Below the pieces are notes generated by a model. The model was not told the origin of the DNA and did not search any database. It was given only the letters and a program-made list of their open reading frames with translations. The position numbers and the translations under genes are program-made. From Acidimicrobiaceae bacterium (GTDB lineage: Bacteria > Actinomycetota > Acidimicrobiia > Acidimicrobiales > Bog-793), in the NCBI GenBank assembly GCA_027306715.1, contig DAHUZG010000202.1, positions 1 to 23,521 on the forward strand: DNA of 23,521 bases, given 5' to 3'. Positions 9,468-17,655 of the stretch are shown piece by piece. Position 1 is the first letter of the stretch, and the number at the start of each line of letters is the position of its first letter.

Positions 9468-10384
9468 CGCTGCCGGCCTGCTGTGGAGGCAAGGAAGCTG
9501 AGCGCCACGCTCCCGGCAAGGGCCACGGCGGCGACGCCGGCACGCGCCCACATCTCGGGCAGGTCACGGGTCGTCACGACCGGGTCCGGCGGCAGGCCGT
9601 AGACCTCCGGCTCGTCGAGCAGGAGGAAGAAGGCTCCGTCTCCGCCGACGCCGTCGTCCGGGTCGCGCCCGTAGAGCCGGGCGTCGCCGACGCCGGCGGC
9701 GTGAAGCTGGGCGAGGCGACGGTCGGCGCGCTCACGAAGCTCGTCGAGCGGGCCGAACTGGATCGAGTCGGTGGGGCAGGTCTTGGCGCATGCGGGCTCG
9801 TCGCCGACCGAGATCCGGTCGTAGCACAGCGTGCACTTCCAGGCGCGGCCGTCGCCCCGGCGGACGTCGATCACGCCGTAGGGGCAGGCCGAGACGCAGT
9901 ACCCGCAGCCGTTGCAGACGTCCTCCTGCACGACGACGGTGCCGAGCTCGGTGCGGAACAAAGCCCCGGTGGGGCAGACGTCGAGGCAAGCGGCATGGGT
10001 GCAGTGCTTGCAGACGTCGGAGGCCATCAGCCAGCGGATCCCGGCATCGGCGACGCCGGAGGCGGCGGCACAAGTCGCCTCCGTGCCCGGGTCGCGGGCC
10101 GGACGGCGGGGCTGCTCGATGAAGGCGACGTGGCGCCAGCTGTCGGCGCCGAGGCCGACAGTGTTGTCATACGACATGCCAGTGAGCTCAAGGCCGTCCT
10201 CAGGGACGTGGTTCCACTCCTTGCATGCCACCTCGCAGGCCTTGCACCCGATGCAGACCGTGGTGTCGGTGAAGAACCCCATCCTCGGTGGATGGTCGCG
10301 CCACCCGCTCGCCGTGGCCGGGTCCGTGCGCTCGAGCAGGGACGGCAATCGCGCGGCCAGATCGACGGCCAGATCAGCGGCCAC
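9464..10384 (-). CDS. fdhB: formate dehydrogenase iron-sulfur (ferredoxin-like, beta) subunit
   Basis: The 306-residue electron-transfer subunit has sixteen Cys in four ferredoxin-type groups: C44/47/50/54 (CIGCKACEVAC), C125/128/133/137, C157/160/163/167 (CNGCGYCVSAC), and C184/187/199/203. This predicts four [4Fe-4S] clusters, as in FdnH/HybA-type proteins. One C-terminal hydrophobic helix (about 279-300) would anchor it to the membrane. There is no signal peptide, so it may work on the cytoplasmic face. The GTG start at 10384 overlaps the catalytic subunit end by 11 bp. The internal M35 just before the first cluster is an alternative, but the sequence before it (LPSLLERTDPATASGWRDHP) looks like genuine family N-terminus. 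It ends in the ATGA overlap with nrfD. Confidence 0.95.
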   Translation of the reverse strand: MAADLAVDLAARLPSLLERTDPATASGWRDHPPRMGFFTDTTVCIGCKACEVACKEWNHVPEDGLELTGMSYDNTVGLGADSWRHVAFIEQPRRPARDPGTEATCAAASGVADAGIRWLMASDVCKHCTHAACLDVCPTGALFRTELGTVVVQEDVCNGCGYCVSACPYGVIDVRRGDGRAWKCTLCYDRISVGDEPACAKTCPTDSIQFGPLDELRERADRRLAQLHAAGVGDARLYGRDPDDGVGGDGAFFLLLDEPEVYGLPPDPVVTTRDLPEMWARAGVAAVALAGSVALSFLASTAGRQR

Positions 10385-13300
10385 CGGTCACCTCCATCCC
10401 TGTGTCAGGGGTAATGCCGGCACGCCTCGAGTACTCCTCGACAAGAGCAGCCCGGCCCGGGCCGCGCGGGCGCCGGCCGGGGCGGATGTCGGCGCTGAAG
10501 GCCTTCACCTCCTGGATGTGCACGTTCGGGTCGAGCGCGATGGCCGCCAGCTCGTTGGCGGCGTCGCCCCGGGTGTAGCCGTTCGGCCCCCAGTGGTAGG
10601 GAAGCCCGATCTGGTGCACCGTTCGCCCGGGGAAGCGCAGCGGCGGGATCCTCTCGGTGACGAGAACGCGCGCCTCGATGACGCCACGCGCCGTGATGAT
10701 GGTCGCCCAGCCGAGGTGCTCGAGGCCGCGCTCTTCTGCCAGCTCGGGCGAGACCTCACAGAACATCTCCGGCTGCAGCTCGGCGAGGTACGGCTGCCAG
10801 CGGCTCATCCCGCCGGCGGTGTGGTGCTCGGTGAGCCGGTAGGTCGTCACGGCGTAGGGAAACACCTCCGAGCCCGGAGCAGAGGGGCTGGGGTGGTAGC
10901 GGTTGTGCCGCCGGCTGACGAGCTGGCGCACGGGATTGCGCTGGATGCCGTAGAGAAGGTTCGGGAACGGTGAGTCCTGCGGCTCGTAATGGGTCGGCAG
11001 GGGCCCGTCCTGGATGCCGGTGGGCACGTAGAGCCAGAACTTGCCGTCGCCCTGCATCACCGCCGGGTCGATCCCCGAGAGCGCCTCGGCGCCGCGGGCG
11101 CCCTCCGGCGGCCGGTACCGGGGCGACGTCGAGGGCGGGAAGTCCGGGACGTCGTGACCGGTCCAGCGAGCCGACTTCTCGTCCCACCAGACGTAGGCCT
11201 TCCGCTCGCTCCAGGGCCTGCCGTCGGGGTCGGCGCTGGCGCGGTTGTAGATGATGCGGCGGTTGGCAGGCCACGCCCAGCCCCACTCCGGGGCGACCCA
11301 GCTCTGCTCGCCCCCGGGCTTGCGGCGCGCCGCCTGGTTGACGCCGTCGGCAAAGACGCCGCAGTAGATCCAGCAGCCGCAGGCGGTCGAGCCGTCGTCC
11401 TCGAGCTGCCCGTAGCTCGAGAGCGGCTCCTTGTCCGAGTCCCAGCCGTTGATCTCGGCGAGCACGGCGCCGGCGTCGGGCTCGGCGAGCGGGCCTTCGG
11501 TCGGGTAGTCCCAGGTGAGGTCGAGAAGCGGCCGGTCCATCTCGTCGGTCGAGCCGGCCAGCCTCTCTCGGATCAGGCGTCCGAGGTGGTAGTAGAACCA
11601 CAGCTCGCTGCGTGCCTGCCCGGCCGGCTCGACCGCCGCATGGTGCCACTGCAGCATCCGCTGGGTGTTGGTGAAGCTGCCGTTCTTCTCGGTGTGAGCG
11701 GCGGCAGGGAAGAAGAACACCTCGGTCTTGATGTCGGCCGTCTCGAGCTCCCCGGACTCGATCTCCGGGCCGTCCTTCCACCACGTCGCCGACTCGATGA
11801 GCGAGAAGTCACGCACGACGAGCCAGTCGAGGTTGGCCATCCCGAGGCGTTGCATCTTGGCGTTCGCCGAGCCGACGGCCGGGTTCTCGCCGGCGATGAG
11901 GTAGCCCTTGCAGGTGCCGTCGAGCTGCGCCGTCACCGTCGCGTAGGTGGAGTGGTCGCCGGTGAGGCGCGGCAGGTAGTCGAAGCAGAAGTCGTTCTCG
12001 GCCGTCGCCGCCGGTCCCCACCAGGCCTTGAGCAGGCTCACCACGTAGGACCTCATGTCCGCCCAGTAGCCCTTGGCGGTGGCCGTGGCCTCGACGAACT
12101 TCTCGAGGTTCTCGTCCTGGTTGGCGTGCGGCATCGGGATGTAGCCGGGCAGCAGGTTGTAGAGGGTCGGGATGTCGGTCGAGCCCTGGATCGAGGAGTG
12201 CCCGCGCAGCGCCAGGATGCCCCCGCCCGGCCGACCGATGTTGCCGAGCAGCAGCTGCAGCAGCGCTGCGGCCCGGACGTACTGCACCCCGACGGTGTGC
12301 TGGGTCCAGCCGACGGCGTAGCAGAAGGCCGTCGTGCGCTCGCGCCCCGAGCTCGAGGTGATCGTCTCGGCGACCTTCAGGAACAGGTCCTTCGGCACCC
12401 CGCAGACCTGCTCGACCATCTCCGGGGTGTAGCGGGAATAGTGGCGCTTGACGATCTGGAAGGCGCAGCGCGGGTGGGTCATCGTCTCGTCGCGCTCGGG
12501 CTCGGGAGGGACCTGGGCGCCGCCCGATCCGTGCGACTCGCCCCGGCCGGCCGTGGCCACCGAGAGCTGATGAGCGTTGCCCTCGGCGGCCGGTGCCTCG
12601 GCGGCCGGTGACGGCATCTCGGCGTTCTCGTACTGCCAGCTCGCCGGGTCGTAGCGGCGCTTCTCGACGTCGAGGCCGGAGAAGACGCCGTCGAGGTCCT
12701 CGGTGTCCTCGAAGCTCTCGCCGATGAGCGTCGGCCCGTTGGTGTAGGCGACGACGTAGTCGTGGAAGTAGCGCCCGTTGGCGAGGACGTAGTTGATGAG
12801 CCCGCCGAGAAAGGCGATGTCGGTGCCGGCGCGAAGCGGCACGTGGATGTCGGCGACGGCGCTTGTCCGGGTGAAGCGCGGGTCGACGTGGATCACCGTG
12901 GCACCACGGGCTTTGGCCTCCATCACCCACTGGAAGCCGACGGGGTGGCACTCCGCCATGTTCGAGCCTTCTATGACGATGCAGTCGGAGTTCTGCAGGT
13001 CCTGCTGGAAGGTGGTGGCGCCGCCCCTACCGAACGAGGTCCCCAGACCGGGGACGGTGGAGGAGTGTCATATCCGTGCCTGGTTCTCGATCTGTATCGC
13101 CCCGAGGGCGGTGTACAGCTTCTTCATGAGGTAGTTCTCTTCGTTGTCGAGCGTGGCGCCGCCGAGGCTGGCGATGCCGAGGGTGCGCCGCGTGCGGGCG
13201 CCCCCCTCGTCCTCCCACTGCCAGGTCGCGCGGCGGGTGGCGATCACCCGGTCGGCGACCATGCCCATCGCCGTGTCGAGGTCGAGCACCTCCCAGTCAC

Positions 13301-13619
13301 CGGCGTACGGGCGCCGGTAGAGGACGTCGTAGCAGCGCGCCTCGCCGGTCGTCAGCTGGAGGCTGGCGGCACCCTTCGGGCAGAGCCGGCCGCGGCTCAC
13401 CGGCGAGTCGGGGTCGCCTTCTATCTGGACGACCTTGGCATCTTTCACGAACACGTCCTGACCGCAGCCGACGGCGCAGTACGGACAGACCGACTTGACC
13501 ACCTTGTCGGCCGTGGCGGTCCGGGCGCGCAGCCCGCCCGAGCGCTCGGACCTCACCGCCGCTCCACGCCCCGTGCGGTCGGCACCCTCGAGCTGTCGCA
13601 GCACGGGCCACCTCGGCAT
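10374..13619 (-). CDS. fdhA: selenocysteine-containing formate dehydrogenase catalytic (alpha) subunit
   Basis: This molybdopterin oxidoreductase oxidises formate to CO2. Read through an in-frame UGA at 13068-13070 it is about 1081 residues. An N-terminal [4Fe-4S] motif (C45/48/52/80, ending CPKG) is followed by QIENQARI-Sec184-HSSTVPGLG, exactly where FdnG/FdhF place selenocysteine followed by His, then AECHPVGFQWVMEAKARG and HVDPRFTRTSA. The C-terminal dinucleotide-binding domain ends near VHQIGLPYHWGPNGYTRGD. Frame is continuous on both sides of the UGA, with no other stop. The ATG at 13617-13619 has a perfect AAGGAGG Shine-Dalgarno; the open frame before it is low-complexity. No Tat signal is present. 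Without Sec decoding the gene would appear as two ORFs. No sel genes, fdhD or fdhE are in the window, so Sec decoding is inferred. Confidence 0.93.
13039..13070 (-). promoter_or_regulatory. UGA Sec codon and bacterial SECIS-like hairpin
   Basis: In mRNA sense, UGA (13070-13068) is followed after 12 nucleotides by a perfect 6-bp stem GTCCCC / GGGGAC (13055-13050 and 13044-13039) closed by the loop GGTCT. The loop matches the GGUC(U) apical motif that SelB recognises in the E. coli fdhF and fdnG elements. The spacing from UGA to the loop, about 18 nucleotides, lies within the range for bacterial SECIS elements. The hairpin sits inside the coding sequence of fdhA. Confidence 0.85.
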
Positions 13620-13639
13620 CCCCGCCGCCCTCCTTCCTC

Positions 13640-13682
13640 GGGGGGATCCTCCCCCGTCCCTCCTCGAGGGGACGATCCCCCC
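13640..13682 (-). promoter_or_regulatory. strong hairpin in the fdhA 5' leader
   Basis: GGGGGGATC (13640-13648) pairs with GATCCCCCC (13674-13682), and an inner GTCCC (13656-13660) pairs with GGGAC (13669-13673). Together they form a 14-bp stem with a 7-nt bulge and an 8-nt loop. It lies 20 bases before the fdhA ATG, right against the AAGGAGG ribosome binding site. It could modulate translation or mRNA stability; no T-tract follows, so simple termination is unlikely. Confidence 0.55.
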
Positions 13683-13928
13683 TCCGGGGCCGCCTTCGTC
13701 CGGGCTCGCCGGGGCGCCGGACCCCCCGACCTCGAGCCGGCGCCCCCCCCTCACCGGCGAGGGGTTCCGAGGCGGGGCGACGCTGTCGTCGTCACCTGTC
13801 GGGCTTCCCGCCCCGCCGCCGCCCAAAACGTCGCCTCAGGCGCTCGCCGGTCGGCGGTCCTCACCTCCCGGACGGTAGCACCGGGGCTTGCCGGCGGACC
13901 TGAGCGGCGGTCCCGGTGCGATGGCGTT

Positions 13929-13961
13929 CCTCTATGTGGCCTCTATGTGGCCTCTATGTGG
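13929..13961. repeat. three perfect 11-bp direct repeats upstream of the fdh operon
   Basis: CCTCTATGTGG occurs three times head to tail with no mismatch (minus strand CCACATAGAGG). One unit per helical turn is the layout used by OmpR/PhoB-type activators on direct repeats, so an operator is plausible. It lies in the 364-bp gap between the permease gene end (13984) and fdhA (13619), about 310 bp before the fdhA ATG. The rest of that gap holds the leader hairpin and the ribosome binding site. I see no ORF and no clear terminator for the transporter genes there. Confidence 0.85.
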
Positions 13962-13983
13962 CCGGGCGCCGTCTCCAAGCCGA

Positions 13984-15342
13984 CTAGCGGCCGGTGACCC
14001 GCTGCTGGCGGCGGGCGAGAGCGTCAAGGATGACGGCGGCGAGCAGCACCAGCGCGACGACCATGTACTGCACGGCGGCGGAGAGGTTGAGAAGGCCGAG
14101 GCCGTTGTAGATGGTGGCGATGATGACGCCGCCGAGGACGGCGTGGATCATCTTGCCGCGGCCGCCGAACAAGCTCGTCCCGCCGATGACCGCGGCGGCG
14201 ACGGCGTAGAGGACGTACGAGCCGCCGTCGAAGTCGCTCGAGATCGAGCCGAGCCGGGAGGCGTAGATGATCCCGCCGGCGGCGGCGGTGAACCCGCTCA
14301 GCCCGAAGCAGATGGTGCGGATGCGGGCGAGGCTGACACCGGCACGGCGCGCCGCCTCGGGGTTGCCTCCGATGGCGTAGACGTAGCGGCCGAAGCGGGT
14401 CCGTCCGAGCAGGAAGGTGTAGGAGGCGATGAAGGCGGCGAGGATCAGCACCACCCACGGCACGCCGGTCACCGGGCTCGCCACGCTGCCGCGATTGGTA
14501 TTGCAGATGGCGACGAGGACGAAGCCGGCGGCGGCGGCCAGCACGACCTTGGCCAGGGTGACATAGACCGGCGGGGCGTGCAGGCCGTTCGTCCGGCGGA
14601 AGCGGTCGCGACGGATCGAGAGCGTCCCGAACACAGCGACGAGGGCGGCCGTCACGATCCACCCGGCGACGTTGTCGAGGTTGCCGTTGACGAGGTCGGA
14701 GATGACGTTGCTCGTCACCTGCACGACTCCGCCCGCCGCGGCGCCGTTCAGGTCGAGCAGAGCCAGCAGCACCCCCTCGAGGCCGAGCAGCCCGGCGAGG
14801 GTGACGATGAACGAGGGCAGCCCGAGCCGGGTGATGAGCGTTCCCTGCAGGACTCCGAAGAAGGCGCTGACGGCGAGGCCGACGAGGATCGCCAGAGGCC
14901 AGGGGACGGGGTTCGGCTGGCTGGCGAGCAGCGCCATGGCCGTGCCGCCGACGGCGGCGTTGTACCCGATCGAGAGGTCGATCTCGCCAAGCAGCAGGAC
15001 GAACACCTCCGCCATCCCGAGCAGCACGAAGGTGGCGCCCTGGACGAGGAGGTTGGTGAGGTTCCCCGCCGAGAGGAAGACCGCGCTCTCGGTCTGGAAG
15101 ATGATGACGAGGACGATGAAGCCGGCGACGACCGGCAGCACGCTCGACTCGCCCGAGCGAACCTGGCGCAGCCAGAGGCTGACGAAGCTGCCGAGGGGCG
15201 CGCTGCCCGACGGCGTGCCCGACGGCTGCGCGCCGTTCGCCAGCGGCGCCACGCCGCCGGCAGCGGGCGCGCCACCCGCGGGCGGCGAGGGCTCCTCGAC
15301 GCCGGTCGAGCCCGAGCCCGACCCCGGACCCTGAGCCGACAT
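13984..15342 (-). CDS. sugar ABC transporter permease (XylH/RbsC-like, BPD_transp_2 family)
   Basis: The 452-residue polytopic membrane protein has about ten hydrophobic segments. The N-terminal 45 residues are a Gly/Pro/Ala/Ser-rich tail of unknown purpose. Family marks are EVFVLLLGEIDLSIG with the GEIDLS block, PSFIVTLAGLLGLEGVLL, and the cytoplasmic coupling loop YAIGGNPEAARRAGVSLARIR that contacts the ATPase. It ends in the typical GGTSLFGGRGKMIHAVLGG. The long insert near RRDRFRRTNGL is as in XylH rather than RbsC. The ATG at 15342 is two bases after the ATPase stop, with a GGGAAGGGA ribosome binding site. Substrate is probably a pentose or other monosaccharide. Confidence 0.93.
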   Translation of the reverse strand: MSAQGPGSGSGSTGVEEPSPPAGGAPAAGGVAPLANGAQPSGTPSGSAPLGSFVSLWLRQVRSGESSVLPVVAGFIVLVIIFQTESAVFLSAGNLTNLLVQGATFVLLGMAEVFVLLLGEIDLSIGYNAAVGGTAMALLASQPNPVPWPLAILVGLAVSAFFGVLQGTLITRLGLPSFIVTLAGLLGLEGVLLALLDLNGAAAGGVVQVTSNVISDLVNGNLDNVAGWIVTAALVAVFGTLSIRRDRFRRTNGLHAPPVYVTLAKVVLAAAAGFVLVAICNTNRGSVASPVTGVPWVVLILAAFIASYTFLLGRTRFGRYVYAIGGNPEAARRAGVSLARIRTICFGLSGFTAAAGGIIYASRLGSISSDFDGGSYVLYAVAAAVIGGTSLFGGRGKMIHAVLGGVIIATIYNGLGLLNLSAAVQYMVVALVLLAAVILDALARRQQRVTGR

Positions 15343-15344
15343 CC

Positions 15345-16136
15345 TCAGTCCCTTCCCGGCAGCCGGGCACCGCTGCCGCCCGCCGAGGCTACGCCCGCCG
15401 CAAAGGCGCGCGAGTCGCCGCCGGTCGTGATCAGCTCGACCACCCTCTGGGTGTCGTAGTCCGATAGGCTGCCTTGACCGGCGATCCGCCCGAGGTACAT
15501 CACGGCCACCCGCTCGGCGACGGCAAAGACGTCGGCCAGGTTGTGGCTGATCACGATCACGGCGATGCCGCGGCTCGCCAGCTGGCCGATGACGTCGAGC
15601 ACCATCGCCGTCTGGGTCACGCCGAGGGCGGCCGTCGGCTCGTCCATGATGACGAGCTCCGCCTTGCCCATCACGGCCTTGGCGACGGCAACGGCCTGGC
15701 GCTGACCGCCGGACAGCGAGCCGACCACCTGGCGCACCGATCGCACCGTCACGACCGAGAGATCGGCGAGCGCCTGGCGGGTCTCCCGCTCCATCGTGGT
15801 CTCGTCGAGCAGCCCGTGGCGGAGGCGCTCGTGGCCGAGCCACATGTTCTGCACGATGTCGAGGTTGTCGCACAGAGCCAGGTCCTGGTACACGGTGGCG
15901 ATGCCGAGAGCGGTGGCGTCGCGGGGCGTGCGGACGTGCACCTCGTGACCCTTCCAGACGATCTCGCCGGAGTCGGGGGGCGAGATGCCGGAGATCGCTT
16001 TGATGAGCGTCGACTTGCCTGCGCCGTTGTCGCCGACGAGCGCGGTGACCGTGCCCGCCGGGACGTCGAGGTCGACCTGCGACAGTGCCTGGACAGAGCC
16101 GAAGCTCTTCGAGATTCCCCGAAGGCGCAGCAGCAT
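15345..16136 (-). CDS. sugar ABC transporter ATPase, single-domain
   Basis: The cytoplasmic ATPase energises the adjacent permease. From the ATG at 16134-16136 it has 263 residues: Walker A GDNGAGKS (35-42), Q-loop YQDLALCDNLD, signature LSGGQ (141-145), Walker B LVIMDEP (161-167), H-loop His198. Sugar-type ATPases are often double (about 500 aa); this is the short, single-domain (FrcA-like) form, so a homodimer is expected. The frame is open to 16364, and a GTG at 16241 is possible. The ATG is preferred because GAAGGCGAG precedes it and a 12-bp hairpin lies upstream, between it and the binding-protein gene. The Q-loop region is strikingly like that of the ABC-kinase fusion at 18515-21073. 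Confidence 0.92.
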   Translation of the reverse strand: MLLRLRGISKSFGSVQALSQVDLDVPAGTVTALVGDNGAGKSTLIKAISGISPPDSGEIVWKGHEVHVRTPRDATALGIATVYQDLALCDNLDIVQNMWLGHERLRHGLLDETTMERETRQALADLSVVTVRSVRQVVGSLSGGQRQAVAVAKAVMGKAELVIMDEPTAALGVTQTAMVLDVIGQLASRGIAVIVISHNLADVFAVAERVAVMYLGRIAGQGSLSDYDTQRVVELITTGGDSRAFAAGVASAGGSGARLPGRD

Positions 16137-16185
16137 CTCGCCTTCAGGAGCGGGGACCGAGCTGTGGCCGGCCGTCCCCCCCGTG

Positions 16186-16214
16186 GGTGCCCCGCCCGCG
16201 AGGGGCGGGGCACC
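16186..16214 (-). promoter_or_regulatory. intercistronic 12-bp hairpin between binding-protein and ATPase genes
   Basis: GGTGCCCCGCCC (16186-16197) and GGGCGGGGCACC (16203-16214) form a perfect 12-bp stem with a GCGAG loop, in the 151-bp gap after the binding-protein stop. In many ABC operons such structures protect the 3' end of the binding-protein transcript or partly terminate, so that binding protein is made in excess. No T-tract follows. Confidence 0.65.
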
Positions 16215-16287
16215 GCGAGAGCCGTCAGGAACGGTGCTCACCGGGAGGACGGGCCAGTCACTTCTGCCAGTCGCGTCTGACGCTTGG

Positions 16288-17490
16288 TCAGCCGTTGATG
16301 CCTGCCGCCCGGCAGGCCGAGGAGAACGAGCCGGCGCAGAGCTGCTTGGCCTTGACGAAGACATCGGCGATGACCGTCTTCTTCATGTTCGCCGGGGTGA
16401 CCCACTCCGGGGTGAGCAGCACCGAGGCAACGTACTTGTGCTCGGTGGAGTCAAGGGTGGTCCCGTTGACGAGTGCCTTCGGCGGAGTCATCCCGGCACG
16501 AGCGTAGACGGCAATGGCCACCGCTGCCTGAGCCTCGAGATAGATCGGCTTGTAGACGGTGCCGCACTGGTAGCCCGACAGGATGTTGTCGAGGCCGACA
16601 AGGGTCGCGTCCTGCCCGGTGACCGGGAAGGTCTTGGCCTTGATGTGCTTCTGCTTCTGCAGGTAGTTGATGATCGGCGCGGCATTCTCGTCGTTCGGGG
16701 CGAGGAGGGCGTTGATGTTCGGGTGGGCCGCGAACTGCTGCTGGAACTCCGTCAGTGCCGTGGGCGGGTCCCAGGTGCCGGGGGGCTGGCCGACGATGGC
16801 CCATCCGGCGGACTTGACCTTGCCCTGCAGGATCGGGTTGTACCCGTCGAAGAAGAGCGTGGCGTTGTTGTCGGTCGGGGCGCCGCGCATCTCGAGCACC
16901 TGCGGCTTAGAGACGTGCCACGCCGACACGCAGGAAACCAGGCCCTGCCCGAGGAGCTTCCCGACCTGGACGTTGTCGAAGCTCACGTAGTAGTTCCGGT
17001 TGCCGCCGAGGTCGAGGCGGTCGTAGTCGATCACGGTGGCGCCGTGCGACTTGGCGTAGGCCTCGATCCGGTCGCCGACGCCGGCGTCGAGCGGGTCCAT
17101 GATGAGCACCTTGGCGCCCTTGGAGATCGCCGACTGCGCCATCGTGTACTCCGTCGCGTCGCTGCCCTGGGCGTTCTCGACGGTGATCTGCGACGACGGC
17201 ATCCCGGACTTCTGCAGCGCCTCGCTCAGGTACGGGGCGTCGAACTCTGTGTAGCGGGCGGACGACTTGGTGTCGGGCAGGATGGCGGTGATCCCGCCGC
17301 TTCCCTTGGCGACGATGGACTTGAGGTCCGCCATCGTCGTGAAGTTGCGGTTGAAGGTGTTATAGGCGATCGGCGGTGCCGCCTTCGGCCTCGCTGCCGC
17401 CCCAGCGGCGCTGACGCCGCCGAAGGCGCCGGCGACAAGGCCGCCCGTCGCCAGAACCGGAAGGGCAATTGCCCTGGTGCGATGCTTCAT
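16288..17490 (-). CDS. periplasmic-type sugar-binding protein (XylF-like)
   Basis: The 400-residue extracytoplasmic receptor belongs to the peripla_BP_4 class. The N-terminus MKHRTRAIALPVLATGGLVAGAF...AAGAAA is a Sec signal peptide, with no lipobox Cys, which is unusual for Gram-positive binding proteins since most are lipoproteins. Family features: the segment before GSDATEYTMAQSAISKGAKVLIMDPLDAGVG, IDYDRLDLGG, YYVSFDNVQVGKLLGQGL, LEMRGAPTDNNATLFFDGY, NDENAAPIINYL and VTGQDATLVGLDNILSGYQC. These are closest in style to D-xylose-binding XylF. Ribosome binding site AGGGGG lies seven bases before the ATG. First gene of the transporter unit, preceded by a 165-bp regulatory gap. Confidence 0.93.
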   Translation of the reverse strand: MKHRTRAIALPVLATGGLVAGAFGGVSAAGAAARPKAAPPIAYNTFNRNFTTMADLKSIVAKGSGGITAILPDTKSSARYTEFDAPYLSEALQKSGMPSSQITVENAQGSDATEYTMAQSAISKGAKVLIMDPLDAGVGDRIEAYAKSHGATVIDYDRLDLGGNRNYYVSFDNVQVGKLLGQGLVSCVSAWHVSKPQVLEMRGAPTDNNATLFFDGYNPILQGKVKSAGWAIVGQPPGTWDPPTALTEFQQQFAAHPNINALLAPNDENAAPIINYLQKQKHIKAKTFPVTGQDATLVGLDNILSGYQCGTVYKPIYLEAQAAVAIAVYARAGMTPPKALVNGTTLDSTEHKYVASVLLTPEWVTPANMKKTVIADVFVKAKQLCAGSFSSACRAAGING

Positions 17491-17655
17491 GTACTACCCC
17501 CTGGACGTGGATCCACGGCGGCGCGGCCGGACGGCCGGTCTCCGGATCAGCTTCCTGATCGAAGCTCACGCTAGAAGTCGCTCCGTTAACGGTTTCATCA
17601 ACATCCGCAACGTGCCGTAAACAATTCGTTAATACGCCCGAAATGCCTGTCACAA
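17491..17655 (-). promoter_or_regulatory. promoter, operator candidates and structured leader of the sugar transporter unit
   Basis: On the minus strand a TTGTGA (17655-17650) and TATTAA (17634-17629) pair, spacing 15, is a possible promoter starting right at the response-regulator stop. The perfect palindrome CCGTTAACGG (17583-17592) and an imperfect dyad TAAACAATTCGTTAA (17618-17632) share the CGTTAA half-site, 43 bp apart. The downstream leader contains GATCAG/CTGATC (17545-17560) overlapping AGCTTC/GAAGCT (17549-17566), which cannot form together, and the 12-bp palindrome CGTGGATCCACG (17506-17517) close to the ribosome binding site. Confidence 0.5.

Noticed and set aside
10374..13619. 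Formate dehydrogenase alpha as two genes or a pseudogene broken by a stop
   Set aside because: The frame continues without shift on both sides of one UGA, the UGA is at the known Sec position, and a GGUCU-loop hairpin follows.
13620..13826. Upstream extension of fdhA to 13826
   Set aside because: The extra 69 codons are Gly/Pro/Arg-rich low complexity, include the leader hairpin, and would ignore a perfect AAGGAGG site before the ATG at 13619.
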